From contig JAFUDS010000025.1 in assembly GCA_017464305.1 (NCBI GenBank), positions 1-53,245 on the forward strand: a DNA stretch of 53,245 nucleotides. Direction: 5' to 3'. Positions 39,257-50,600 of this stretch are shown piece after piece. This DNA comes from Clostridia bacterium. Its GTDB lineage: Bacteria; Bacillota; Clostridia; Christensenellales; Aristaeellaceae. Position numbers and translations under genes: made by a program. A model generated the notes under the pieces. It was given only the letters and a program-made list of their open reading frames with translations, did not search any database and was not told where the DNA came from. How positions within the stretch are numbered: the stretch's first letter is position 1; each line of letters opens with the position of its first letter.

Positions 39257-41326
39257 ATTCGCGTAGATCACGGCGCAATAGGGCGGCAGATCGAAGGAGA
39301 TGTACCCCTCCTTCACCGCCTCGCAGGCTTCCGGAGAGAGGGTGTGTCCCTTCTCGTCGGTCATGATTCGGCGGGTAAAGATTTCTCCCTCCGGGCTGCC
39401 AATATCCCGGGCGAAGAGGCGGAAATTCGTCCACCCGCTGGTGTTGTTCACCGCCACGATGGCCCGCTGCTCCCGGTCGAACCGGGCGTAAGCGATCCGC
39501 CCATAATCCGCCAGCATGGGCTTTAAGCACCCATCCACCAGCACCCCCAGCTCCTTCCGCAGATGGATCAAATTCCGGTGCAGGCTGATGAGGGTCTGGT
39601 CCTCCTTGCCCCAGGGATAGGTCCGGCGGTTGTCCGGGTCCGTCCAGCCCACCTGCCCCGCCTCGTCGGCATAATAGATCGTCGGCGCCCCGGGCCAGCT
39701 CATCTGCACGGCCACCGCCTCCCGGAAAACCCCTTTGTTGATGCCCTTGCCTGCCGCCTCGCTCCCCATGGTCGTAAACCGGCCCACCATCCGATTGGTC
39801 CGGGTCAGGAATCGGGAATGATCATGGTTGCTCAGCTCGTTCATGGCGCTCATCAGGGAGGGATAGGTCAGCCGGCTCATCTTGTCCCGCATGATGTCGA
39901 AAAACGCCGTGCCGTTCTGGTAAAGATCATCCCGCATGGCGTCGGAATGCTTCTCCATGCCCGTCAGGAACCAGGTCAGCGGCTCCATGAAGGCGTCGTA
40001 ATTCATAATCGTGTCCCATTGATCCCCCTCCAGCCAGGAGGAGGGATCCCCATAGTGCTCTGCGATGATCAGTAGATCGGGGTTCACCGCCTTTACCCGC
40101 TGGCGGAAGGTCCGCCAGAATTGGTGATTAAACTCCGCGCTGTGGCCCAGGTCCGCCGCCACGTCCAGCCGCCATCCGTCGATGGAATAGGGCGGGGAAG
40201 CCCATTTTTCCGCCACGCGATAAATCTGTTCGCACAGGGCGGGGGAGGCCTCATAGTTCAGCTTCGGCAGGGTCGAATATCCCCACCAGCCCTCGTAGGC
40301 CGGGCTGCGGCCGTTGCCGGAATCGTTGAAGTGGAAATAGGAGCGATAGGGGCTGCTGACGCTCTGGAAGGCCCCGGGCTGGAACCCCGCCTTGCCCAGA
40401 TAGATCCCCTCGTAATCCATCCATTTGTTGAAGGACCCGCAGTGGTTAAAAACCCCGTCCAAAATAATCCGCATGCCCCGGGCGTGCAGCTGGCGGCAGA
40501 GCTGGGCGAAAAGATCGTCGCTCTTTTCCAGGTTCTCCATGGATGTCACCCGCCGGATGTACCGCGGGGCGTATCCATTGTGCTTCTCCCAGCACTGCAT
40601 CGGGTGGTCCACATCGTCCGCGATGACGCCGAAATGGGGATCCACGTGCTCGTAATCCTGGGTGTCGTATTTATGGCTGCTGGGGGAGACGAAGATGGGG
40701 TTCAGATAAAGGGCCTGTACCCCCAGATCCTGCAGATAGTCCAGCTTGTCGATAATCCCCTGCAGGTCCCCGCCGTAGAAGCAGCGGATGTCCGTGTCCG
40801 TGGGCAGGGCGTCCCAGTCCTCCACGTGCTTCGAGTGGCCCACGGTGTAATAGTATTCATTGTCCGTGACGTCGTTGCTTTCGTCCCCGTTGCGGAAACG
40901 GTCCGTGAAAATCTGGTATTGCACCGCCCCCTTGGCCCAGGCAGGTACATGGAACCCGGGCAGGAAGCGGAAGGCGTAGGCGGAATTATATTCCGGCAGA
41001 TGCCCATCCTCCGTGTATCGGCAACCATTCTTGTCGTAGGCGATCTTCAGGTTTCCTTCCCCCTCGATGAGAAAACGGTACATCACCTCCGTGTCGTCGC
41101 AGACGATGCCGGTTTCATAATAATCGAAGAAATCATCCGAGCAGGCCTTGGTCATCAGCGCCCCCACCTCCAGGGATTCCAGTAGCAGCACCACCCGCCG
41201 GGCGCTGCCCTTGGCCACCCGCAGCCGAATGGTAACGCTGTCCCCCGGGTCCGGCTCGGAGGGGAAACGGAAGGTCGGGGTTTCGTCGCTGAAAACCGCG
41301 GAAAGCAGATGGGCTGGAACAGACAT
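39233..41326 (-). CDS. GH13 alpha-amylase family protein (neopullulanase/maltogenic type)
   Basis: Hydrolyses alpha-glucans or cyclodextrins. The product has 697 residues. An N-terminal beta-sandwich (about 1-140, CBM34-like) precedes the (beta/alpha)8 barrel that starts WAKGAVQYQIFTDRFRNGD. Conserved regions: I ILDGVFNHCG near 325; II WRLDVAADLGHS near 420 with the nucleophile Asp; III LLIIAEHYGDPSSW near 455 with the acid Glu; IV ELSNHDHSRF near 520 with the third Asp. No signal peptide is seen, so it probably acts in the cytosol on imported oligosaccharides. The start at 41326 has AAAGGAG about 11 nt upstream; the longer frame to 41509 is AT-rich non-coding sequence. Confidence 0.92.
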   Translation of the reverse strand: MSVPAHLLSAVFSDETPTFRFPSEPDPGDSVTIRLRVAKGSARRVVLLLESLEVGALMTKACSDDFFDYYETGIVCDDTEVMYRFLIEGEGNLKIAYDKNGCRYTEDGHLPEYNSAYAFRFLPGFHVPAWAKGAVQYQIFTDRFRNGDESNDVTDNEYYYTVGHSKHVEDWDALPTDTDIRCFYGGDLQGIIDKLDYLQDLGVQALYLNPIFVSPSSHKYDTQDYEHVDPHFGVIADDVDHPMQCWEKHNGYAPRYIRRVTSMENLEKSDDLFAQLCRQLHARGMRIILDGVFNHCGSFNKWMDYEGIYLGKAGFQPGAFQSVSSPYRSYFHFNDSGNGRSPAYEGWWGYSTLPKLNYEASPALCEQIYRVAEKWASPPYSIDGWRLDVAADLGHSAEFNHQFWRTFRQRVKAVNPDLLIIAEHYGDPSSWLEGDQWDTIMNYDAFMEPLTWFLTGMEKHSDAMRDDLYQNGTAFFDIMRDKMSRLTYPSLMSAMNELSNHDHSRFLTRTNRMVGRFTTMGSEAAGKGINKGVFREAVAVQMSWPGAPTIYYADEAGQVGWTDPDNRRTYPWGKEDQTLISLHRNLIHLRKELGVLVDGCLKPMLADYGRIAYARFDREQRAIVAVNNTSGWTNFRLFARDIGSPEGEIFTRRIMTDEKGHTLSPEACEAVKEGYISFDLPPYCAVIYANEAGKAGE

Positions 41327-41381
41327 GGCCGGTAAAACTCCTTTCTGAATAGGAAAAAACCAGAGAAAAACCACGCGCCAA

Positions 41382-41410
41382 AGTATACCTGATTTTCCTG
41401 GCCTGCGCAA
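41382..41410 (-). promoter_or_regulatory. probable promoter of the amylase gene
   Basis: Minus strand TTGCGC (41405-41410) and TATACT (41382-41387) with a 17-nt spacer, about 56 nt before the start codon. Confidence 0.5.
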
Positions 41411-41571
41411 GCGGCCCAAAATTTTGAGACATTTATACATATTTTTCGAACAAAATTCCATATACTTTGTGTGATTTTTCCATACAGAATGTGGGCCCGA
41501 AAGGTCCAATCCACCATATGTTGTAATATTATCGTAATAATATACCGAGTTATAATATTTTTTGTTACGTC
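41411..41571. other. AT-rich divergent region between amylase and adhesin
   Basis: Very AT-rich compared with the neighbouring genes, including a palindrome-like TAATATTATCGTAATAATAT and a further -10-like TATAAT (41551-41556). No gene is visible. It probably holds control elements for the two divergent genes. Confidence 0.5.
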
Positions 41572-41600
41572 TTTACAAATCAATGGTTTCGGAGTAAAAT
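41572..41600 (+). promoter_or_regulatory. probable promoter of the giant adhesin
   Basis: TTTACA (41572-41577) and TAAAAT (41595-41600), each one base off consensus, are 17 nt apart and leave a leader of about 70 nt before the start at 41678. Confidence 0.6.
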
Positions 41601-41677
41601 AACACTCGCACTTCTATGGTTCCCATATCGGTTTTATTGGTTAGCTCTTATTTTGTCCTTGCGAGGAGGCAACCCTA

Positions 41678-44600
41678 ATGAGTATTTCCTGGAAGAAGAG
41701 ACTGTTGGCAGCAATCCTGGCCCTGGTCATGGTGATGGGCGATGTGCCCACCGGCCTGCTTTGGCCGAACAGTGGCCGAGTCACGGCTGAGATCGTGGAA
41801 GACGCGCCTGCCGCCCCGGTGGTCCTGGAAGGCACCATCCTTTCTGACGACGCGCCCGCGGGAGAGGCAAACGCCCCGGCTCAGCCCGAAGCGGATAGCC
41901 CGGCCGCCCCTGCGGCGGAGGAGCCCGCGGTCCCGGCTTCGGAGTCTACTGATAATGAAGATCAGTCCGCTCCGGCCGAAGCCCCTGCCCAGGAATCGGT
42001 GAACGCCACCGAATCTACCCTCGAGGGCGAAAACGTGCCCACATGGGGGGGTGTTTCTTCTGATGTAACAACAGGGGATCCGTCTGCCCAGGAGGCGAAT
42101 CAGTCCCAGGAAGCTGATTCCGCCATAGATGCAGCCCCTTCCCAGGAAGAGACCCACTCCGATAGTTATGACGAAATTTCGAACGAAAATCAGCCCGAAA
42201 TCGCTGATTCTGAAAATTCTGTTACGCCGGTTTCGGAGGATGCTTCCTCCGCTCAGTCCGGGGAAAATACCCCCGCGGACGCGGATGTAACGGAAAAGAC
42301 ATCTGATGAATCCGCCGCCTCCGACGAGCAGACCCCTGACTCCACCCAGGAGGGAGAGGAAGCCTCCCAGGATACCCAGGGTCAGCCCAGCGAGGAAGCT
42401 CAGCTCCAGGAAGATTCCGCTGACGAAGTAGAGGAAATGCTGGTCGGCGAAACCAAGAAGATCGATCTGACCACCCAAGGCGCCACCGTGCGCCTCTCCG
42501 TGAAGAAAACGGAAACCCTGGCCCTGTTGACCAAGGGCGCGGAAGCTTGGGTGAATATCGCTCGGGACGACGAGAAGGGCGAGGACTACCTGCCGGAGAA
42601 TGGAAAGCTGCAGGTCTTCTTCCCCGTAAAGTCTGGCGAGTATAACCTGACCTTCACCCTCATGCCCGGCGCCACGGAAGGCAAGCTCGAAATCACCATC
42701 CTGACCCAGCAGGAAGCCGAAGCCAAGCTGGGGATCACCAGTGATGCCCAAAAGAGTGAAACCACCCCGGCCACTGAAGCCGAAACCAACGCCTCCGAGG
42801 AGAACCAGGAAACCACCGATCAAAACGATACTATATATAATGAAGAAACTCCTACCAAAGAGGACGAAAACGAGAATAATAACGAAGATGAACTGACCGA
42901 AGAAAACGGCGACGAAGAAGCAACCGAACCCACCGAAGAAAAGGTTGACGAAGAGACAACCGAACCCACTGAAGAAAACAACGACGAAGAAACAACCGAA
43001 CCTACTGAAGAAAATAGCGACGAAGAAACAACTGAACCCACCGAAGAAAACGGCGACGAAGAAACAACTGAGCCCACTGAAGAAAATAGCGACGAAGAAA
43101 CAACCGAACCTACCGAAGAAAACACCGGCGAAGAGACAACCGAACCCACTGAAGAAAACAACGACGAAGATACAAGCGAACCCACCGCAGAAAATAGCGA
43201 CGAAGAAATAACTGAACCTACTGAAGATAATAGCGACGAAGAAGCTGAACCCAACGAAGAAGACCAGGCAGAAGATCAGGAGATCGTCACCGACGAGAAG
43301 GATGAAACCATCCTGGATAAGCTGGAGCTCTCCAGCGAAGATCTGACCATAAAGCCCCTGACCGATGAGGAAACGGAGCGCTATGCCCAACTGCTGAGCG
43401 GCGCCCCCAGCAAACAGCAAATCAAGAAGGCCCCCCAGGCTAATCAGACCAAGGCCCTGGAGCCCAGCGAAGGAGAGGAGTCTGCCCAGACGCTGGAGCC
43501 CATTACCGGTTTCGTGGCCTTCGATATCAGCCGCAACGCCAGCGAAGATGAACCCTTAAAGGAAGCGGAAACCTACATCGCTCATATCGATCTGGATACC
43601 CCCTACGCCCTGCCCCAGGCAGAAGGCGCGGAAATTGCCTCCGTAACCTATGAACTCTATCACTTTGATGCGGATACCAACACCCTCACCAAGGTAGAAG
43701 CGAGCTTCCGTGATGATTATGCCACCGGTCTGCTCTATGGCTTCGATTTCGAAACTACCGGCTTCTCCCCCTATGTGGTGAAGTATACGGTGGATTTTAG
43801 TTACATCGGCGAAGACGGCGAGACATATGAATTCTCTATGCCCGGCGGCGGAGTACTTCTGCTGAGCGAATTGTTTGATGCCTTGCACATTGATGAGAAT
43901 GTGGCGGATGTTGTTGATGTAACATTTACTGACTATTCACTTCTTGAGATCAGTCGCATAAGTAAAAATACACAAGTTGAAGAATCCCGTGTGCCCGCTG
44001 CTCGGATAAGCATCGAGGCAGCAGCTGCTTTGCCTGACGGCGAAGTGCTGTATAGTGATGAGTGGAATATTACCTATAAATCTGCAAATGCCGGTGATTG
44101 GACAATCACAAGCTTGAAAAAGTTTTCGACAGAAGAGAAACTTACTGTTACGTTCGCTAAAGGCCGAACGATAGTTATCGACGTAACAGACGAACAATAC
44201 CATGGAATTGATATTAATGATGGGAAAGTATCTCTGCAGGCAGTAACAAGTGCAATACATGCCTCTACGGCAAGCAATGTTACTGAAACACCTCAAGAAA
44301 CAAATGCCGCTTTTGATGTGTCTATCGTATCTTTGCTTTCTGACAATGGATTACAAGCAATTCAGGATTACATCGAAGCCAATGGCAGCATTCCCGCAAT
44401 TGAGTATGATTTTTCCGACTATTTGGCAGCCAGCCCGTTGAAAGAACAGGTTTCAGGAGCGATCATTGACCTGAAGGATAATGGTAATGTTATCGGAACG
44501 GTTACTATTGACGCTAATGGCAAGGCGACAATTCAGTATACTGATAAAGATTGGCTAATGCGTAAGAGCCAATTGTCTGTTAAGTTTACCATGACAGTGC

Positions 44601-47600
44601 AGACCGATGAAACTGCAGTAAACGCTGGAGAGACAGTTAATTATCAATTTCCTGGAACTTCTGATACATTAACTGTACATTACAAAGACAGTCTGACAAT
44701 TGAGAATAAAAAACTGCAGGCTGTTGAGAATGCGGATGGAAGTTATACGCTAAATTATACCGCGAAATTGACCAATACGAAGGATATGGATTCACTGACC
44801 TTCAAAGATACATTTGGCGGTGATGGAAAGAAATTCCAGACGCTTGTTGGTGGATCCGTTAAAGTTAATGGAAACACAGTAAATGTCAAGACAACAGATA
44901 ATGGCTTCTCCTTCGATTTTCCCAAAGATGGTAACAAAGTAAAAGCCGGCGAATATACTGTTACCTATTCAACAACCATTACAAAGGCGCAGTACGATTC
45001 TCTCGAAGAGGGAGAAGCATCCCGCGAAAACAACAGCGCGAAGTGGATTGTAGATGGAACCAATGAGAAGGATGGCGGTTCCACAACATATGAAATCAAG
45101 AAACCTGTTACTCCTGTTTCAGTAGATAAACAATCCAAGGGGGCGGACGGGCAGTATAGTGATAATGTAACCGTCAATGATGATGGTACTATTACGTATA
45201 AAATCACATATGGCGATAATAATACCAACCTGTCTAAATTGACCATTACGGACTCTATGACTGATGTTCAGGTGCTCCAGGGCGATATTAAGATTACAAC
45301 TCCAAGCGGCGGAACCATCAATATGCCTTCTGATAGCATTCGTGCTGATGATGGACGCTACAGTGCTGGTATGACGCAACTGTATGAGTATACTTTCGGT
45401 GAAAACGCCGGAAATGGACCTGCTGTTGTGGAATATACGGTCAAACTAATTGATGATGCTACTGCAAAGGCTAATAATATTTACGGCAAGGTTACTGTGC
45501 AGAATACTGCGCAGGAAAATCGTAGTTATAAAAATGATACAACTACAACAGAAAAGGAATATCCTCCCGAACCAAACATTACTGTTGGAAAGACGGCTTC
45601 CACTGCTGATGTTGATGAAAATGGCAATTGGCTACCTGAGGCAACGGTAACTTACACTATTACCATTGATACGGATGCTGAAGGGCATGATCTCTCCAAT
45701 GTCCGCGTATCTGACCTTATGACGGATGCCCAGGTAATTGATGATTTCAGTAATGTGATGATTTCTGTTGGCGGTGCAGCGTCAATTCCTTTGAGTACTT
45801 ATTTGACTAATAATGTTCAAGGGGCAGAAACATATAAGCAGGACGCAACATATAGTAAAAATGATACAACAGTATTTAATTTTGTGCTGCCCAATGGAGC
45901 AACAGGGCCCATTGAGATTACTTATAGCACAAAAGTAATTAAAGGCACTGATGCCACTGCCAGTAAAATCTATGATCTCACTTGGGTTGGCAATAAGGTT
46001 CAGGCTGGTAACAAGGGAACTCAAGACGGCGGTAATGTTGGATTCCCTGAGGAAGTTAAATATCCGTTAACAAAGACAGTCTCTGGCGATGGGCTGGAAG
46101 ATGATAACCATATTAAAACTGATAACTTTGATCAGCCTATCACGTACACGATAATTGTCGGTGAAGGCGAGGCGGACATGTCCAACGTCGTGGTTACTGA
46201 CCAGATGACGGATATGCAGAAAGTGGTCGGAAAGGTAAAAGTAACGACCACAAATGAGCTTTCTAATGATGTGAAGGAAAAGATAGAAGCGGTAGGCGGC
46301 ACGATTATAGGCGCTAACTCCTTCTATATGCCGACCTCAACAAGTGGCTATTCAAATGATGGCTTTGCTTGGGCTGCTTATCACGATGATGGTAACTATA
46401 GTAAGGATAATTGGGTACGTGTATTCCAATATAGATTCCCTGAAGGCATTGGTGCCGGTCCAATCACAATTACTTACGATACCAAAGTAATCAGTGAAGA
46501 AGAAGCTCGTAATGCGGGTATTCAAGATACACAGAATGTCTACAACCAAGTTAACGCTGAGAATAATCAGCGGACCACGGTCGTGTATCCTGAATATCCT
46601 GGCGACGTGAAGAGTGAACCTACTCTTGAAAAACGGTTCGTCAGATTTGGCGAGGATGGACATACCGTATATTGGGCAATCGATGTTCAAAAGACAGAAG
46701 ATTCTGCTTACCCTTTGACAAATGTAGTTGTTCAAGAGGGCGTAAATAAAACAATGGAAACATACTTTTTCAATACGTTAGGGTATTGGGAGCAGTATGC
46801 AATCAAAGCAGAAGATATTGATATGATCGGTGCAGTGGTAACCACTGAGTCGGGATTGGTACTGCAGCCGGGTGTGGACTATGATATTCATAAGAATGCT
46901 CAAGAAAAGGATACACAGGGAAATGTTATTTATAATCCGTTCTGGGAATTCCATGAATTAAATGAAAAAATTACCATTGAAGTGTCCTATTATAGTCCTA
47001 ACTTGCTCACGGGTGGATTCGACAAAGATAATTTATATCAGGTGAACAACTGGGCAATTATTGGGGATAAAGAAGAAACTGTCGGTGCAACGAAAACCAC
47101 TACTTCCATTGATTTTGTTAAGAGCAGTCGTTATGACGAAAACAATCAGGTAATACAGTGGTCTATCATGCTGAATCCTGATAAGAAAACGATTGAGCCT
47201 GACACAACTTTCGTAAAGTTTGAGGATATTTTACCTGACGGTCATGAATTATTAAACTTTGATTATACCTATTATGACGCCAATAGGCAAAAAACATCCA
47301 GTGAGGCTTTGACTGGAAATTATAATGTCAAAACGGATGCTCCCTCTATTCATGTTGCATACTCCGGGGGCAATGGGACTTCTGCTGGAGCGCTGGATAT
47401 TGACCTTGAAAGATACGGTACATATAAAGTCTCTTTTGATGCTTCTAATCCAAATCATTTTTCCGTCTCTGATATCGAGCCACATAAGGATCCCTACAAT
47501 ATTGATGCTACAGATCCTAAATACCTTATAGATTACGGCCTGAGCGGAAGAACATATAAAATTACCTACTACACTAAGTTGACTGACGAAGAATGGAAGA

Positions 47601-50600
47601 ATGTTACCAGCAGTCTGACGGGTGCCAAGGATTATACCAACCATGGTTCAGCCACCTATGACGGTAACATTACAGTTGATGGTACTTCTACTGTTACTGT
47701 CACTTCAGAAAATTTCCTAAAGAAATTTGATGATGCCATCGAGAATGGCCAAGGTGTCATTGTGGATGGTAACGGAGATCTTTCTAAGCAGATTCCTTAC
47801 CGTGTGGAAGTGAACCCCACTGCCGCTCAATTGAATTATGGCAACGCACTCACTTTGAGTGATCGTGTTGATACCAATATGGAGTTTGATCCATCCAGCC
47901 TTGAAATCTGGGCCTATAGTGAAGACCAGGTTCCCGTTGATGTATCAAAAACCTTGGCAGAGCTTCCTTCTCCCGCAACAAAAGTAACTCCTGGCTCTGG
48001 GGATTATGCAGATGTAACGGTTACCTATAACGACGATAGCCGTATTTTCACCATCGGTGGTCTTCCAGACAATACAGCATATCGGGTTACTTACAAGACG
48101 ACTATTCGTGCCTTGGGTGAGGATACTTTTACGAATACGGCTACGCTGACAGGCGGTGGTTCGCATAGTAGTACCGTTACCGACAAGCATAAAAATGAAT
48201 GGGCCGATGCTAGCAGCACAGCTATTGATATGTCGCTGTACCTTCGGAAGATCGATGAGAACAATATAACTAAAACGCTGAATGATGTTACTTTTGAATT
48301 GTATGAGCTTTCGCTTGTCGGGCCACTTCCGGATACGGATGAGGAATGGTTGGAGCTTTACGATCAAATTGACTACATCCAACACCACGATGATGCTACT
48401 GCAGCAGCATATCTCGCGGATATTAGGGCCAGATTTAAGATTGTTCAGGGAAGTGACGATCAAGTCGGCGATGCTGTTACTACTGGTAAACAGACAGTAG
48501 GTCGAAATAAGCTGGACGATGGTATCGTAATGTTCCCGAGTGGATCACAGCATATCAATGAAAAGAAACTATATTACTGGGTTGAAACAGAAAATAACAA
48601 TGAAAACTATAAAGCTGAAAATGATCCCCATTACTTTGTCCTTTATCCGGAATACGAATTGGTTATCACAGGTGGTGACTATGTAAAAACACCAATTAGC
48701 GGTGATACAAAGAAGAAAATTGCTTGGGCTTTGGACGATGCAGTTCAATATGCAAATGGAATAACGGTTGCTTCTATGCCCGGTGATGTCACCTGGTCTG
48801 TTACCAATGTCGAAGAAGGGTATACTTCCATCTCTACACGCAAAGTTTGGGCGGGTGACAGTGACAACATTTTTGAAACCCGGCCTAAAGACGGTATTCA
48901 GCTGCAGCTTTATCGCAAGATTGGAGGCGGTCAATGGGAGGCCGTGGGTGAGAAGGTGGCCGTAAATGGTTCCACTTACACTAATACAAATGGCCAAACC
49001 GTGGAAACGTGGCCGAACGCGAACTGGGCAAAGCTGCCGACTGATGATGGCAAAGGGAATAAGTATTATTATAAAGTAGTTGAAGATAATGTTCCCAACT
49101 ACAATACTACTTACTCTTATGGTGAAGATGGTGTTGAAGGTGGGCAGATAACTGTAACAAATACGATGATTCCCACCACCACCAATATTACCGTATCCAA
49201 AGTGTGGGATGCGCCGGAAGATGCTGTTTTGCCTGATCAGATTGTTATAACTTTGTACCAGTACACAAAGGATAAGGATGGCAATGTGACCGGCCCCGAA
49301 GAGTATGGTCTGGAAGGTGTTCTGCAGAAAAATGCCGATGGCACTTATTCTGAATATACCTTTAGGAGCTTGCCTGCAAGGGATAAAAACGGAAATTCCT
49401 ATACTTATACCGTTGTGGAAGATCCGATTGCAAACATCAATGGAAAACCGGTTGTTACTACCTACTCTGATAATGGAGAAGGCACCATTGATGATATTGT
49501 CATTACAAACTATGTAGATGCCAAATCCAGTTTGAAACTGAAAAAGACTATTGACGAATCTACTGTTTCCGATGATGAAAAGAAACTGACGGAAGCTCAA
49601 AAAGCGAACATAACGTTTGTAGTGGAAGGCCCTGATGGATATTATCAAAGCTTCATTTATTCTCAATTTGATGAGAATGGTGAATTGCTGATTGAAGATC
49701 TGCCTGTCGGCACTTATACCGTCACAGAATCCCGCGCAGATTTCCCCGGGCTCTCACGGAAGACAACAATGATCGCCAAGGGCGGTGAACGTGTCTCCGC
49801 GGACAGCGTTGATGCGGAAGTAACCGTATCTGGCGGCGAAGTTGAAGTGGTGAACCGTTATTCTGATCATATTGACATTACTGTTAATAAGATGTGGGAT
49901 GGCGTTTCTAACGTAACAGGCACGCTGTTTGTGGCAGTGTACTATCGTCTTGCGGGGTCAAACGATCAGCTTCATAAAGTGGGGACATCCAAACTCTATG
50001 GCGTGGATACTACATCCTTTGCTGGCGAAGTTGAATTGAATGCTGGCAATGGATGGTCCAATACTTGGAGCGGCTTGCCCGTAGTCAATGATGAAGGCCA
50101 GAAGATTGAATATTATGTTTGGGAATATCTGAATCCCAATCAGGAAGTATGGCATTTTACTTACAAGCTTTATAATAGCGATAGTGATTTCCCGTACATT
50201 GCTACCTATGATGTGGATGGCAGTACTGTTCAGGGTGTACTTGCTTCAACGGACAGCTCCCATTCCGGCGAATTTGTTGTCATGAACGCAACGGGAGATC
50301 TGACAATCACTAACCGCGATAAGTTTATTCGTGTACAGAAGGTGTGGCAGGGCGTTCCTGCTGCCGATGGACAGACGCCTTCTCAGTGGGCAAAGAATAA
50401 CGAATACCGTGTGGTAGTGCAGTTGGATCGCTATGTAAATGGCGTATTGGATTCTACATTTGACTCCCATCCTGCTCACAAGGAATTTACCATGGATGGA
50501 AACAAGGGCGCGGAAGGCAATGATAACCAAACGCAGACCAACTTCCAGGAAACTACAGCTGATGACGCTACCGATACATGGGAATTCTCTTGGTATGGTT

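Noticed and set aside
40121-41185. 354-codon plus-strand frame opposite the amylase
   Set aside because: Antisense shadow. The GH13 motifs are all on the minus strand.
41675-43420. 581-codon minus-strand frame with Phe/Gly-rich text opposite the adhesin start
   Set aside because: Generated by the antisense of the Thr/Glu repeat. It has the look of a membrane protein only because GAA/GAC reversed gives TTC/GTC.
48569-49666. 365-codon minus-strand frame inside the adhesin
   Set aside because: No ribosome binding site or family match; shadow of the Cna_B region.
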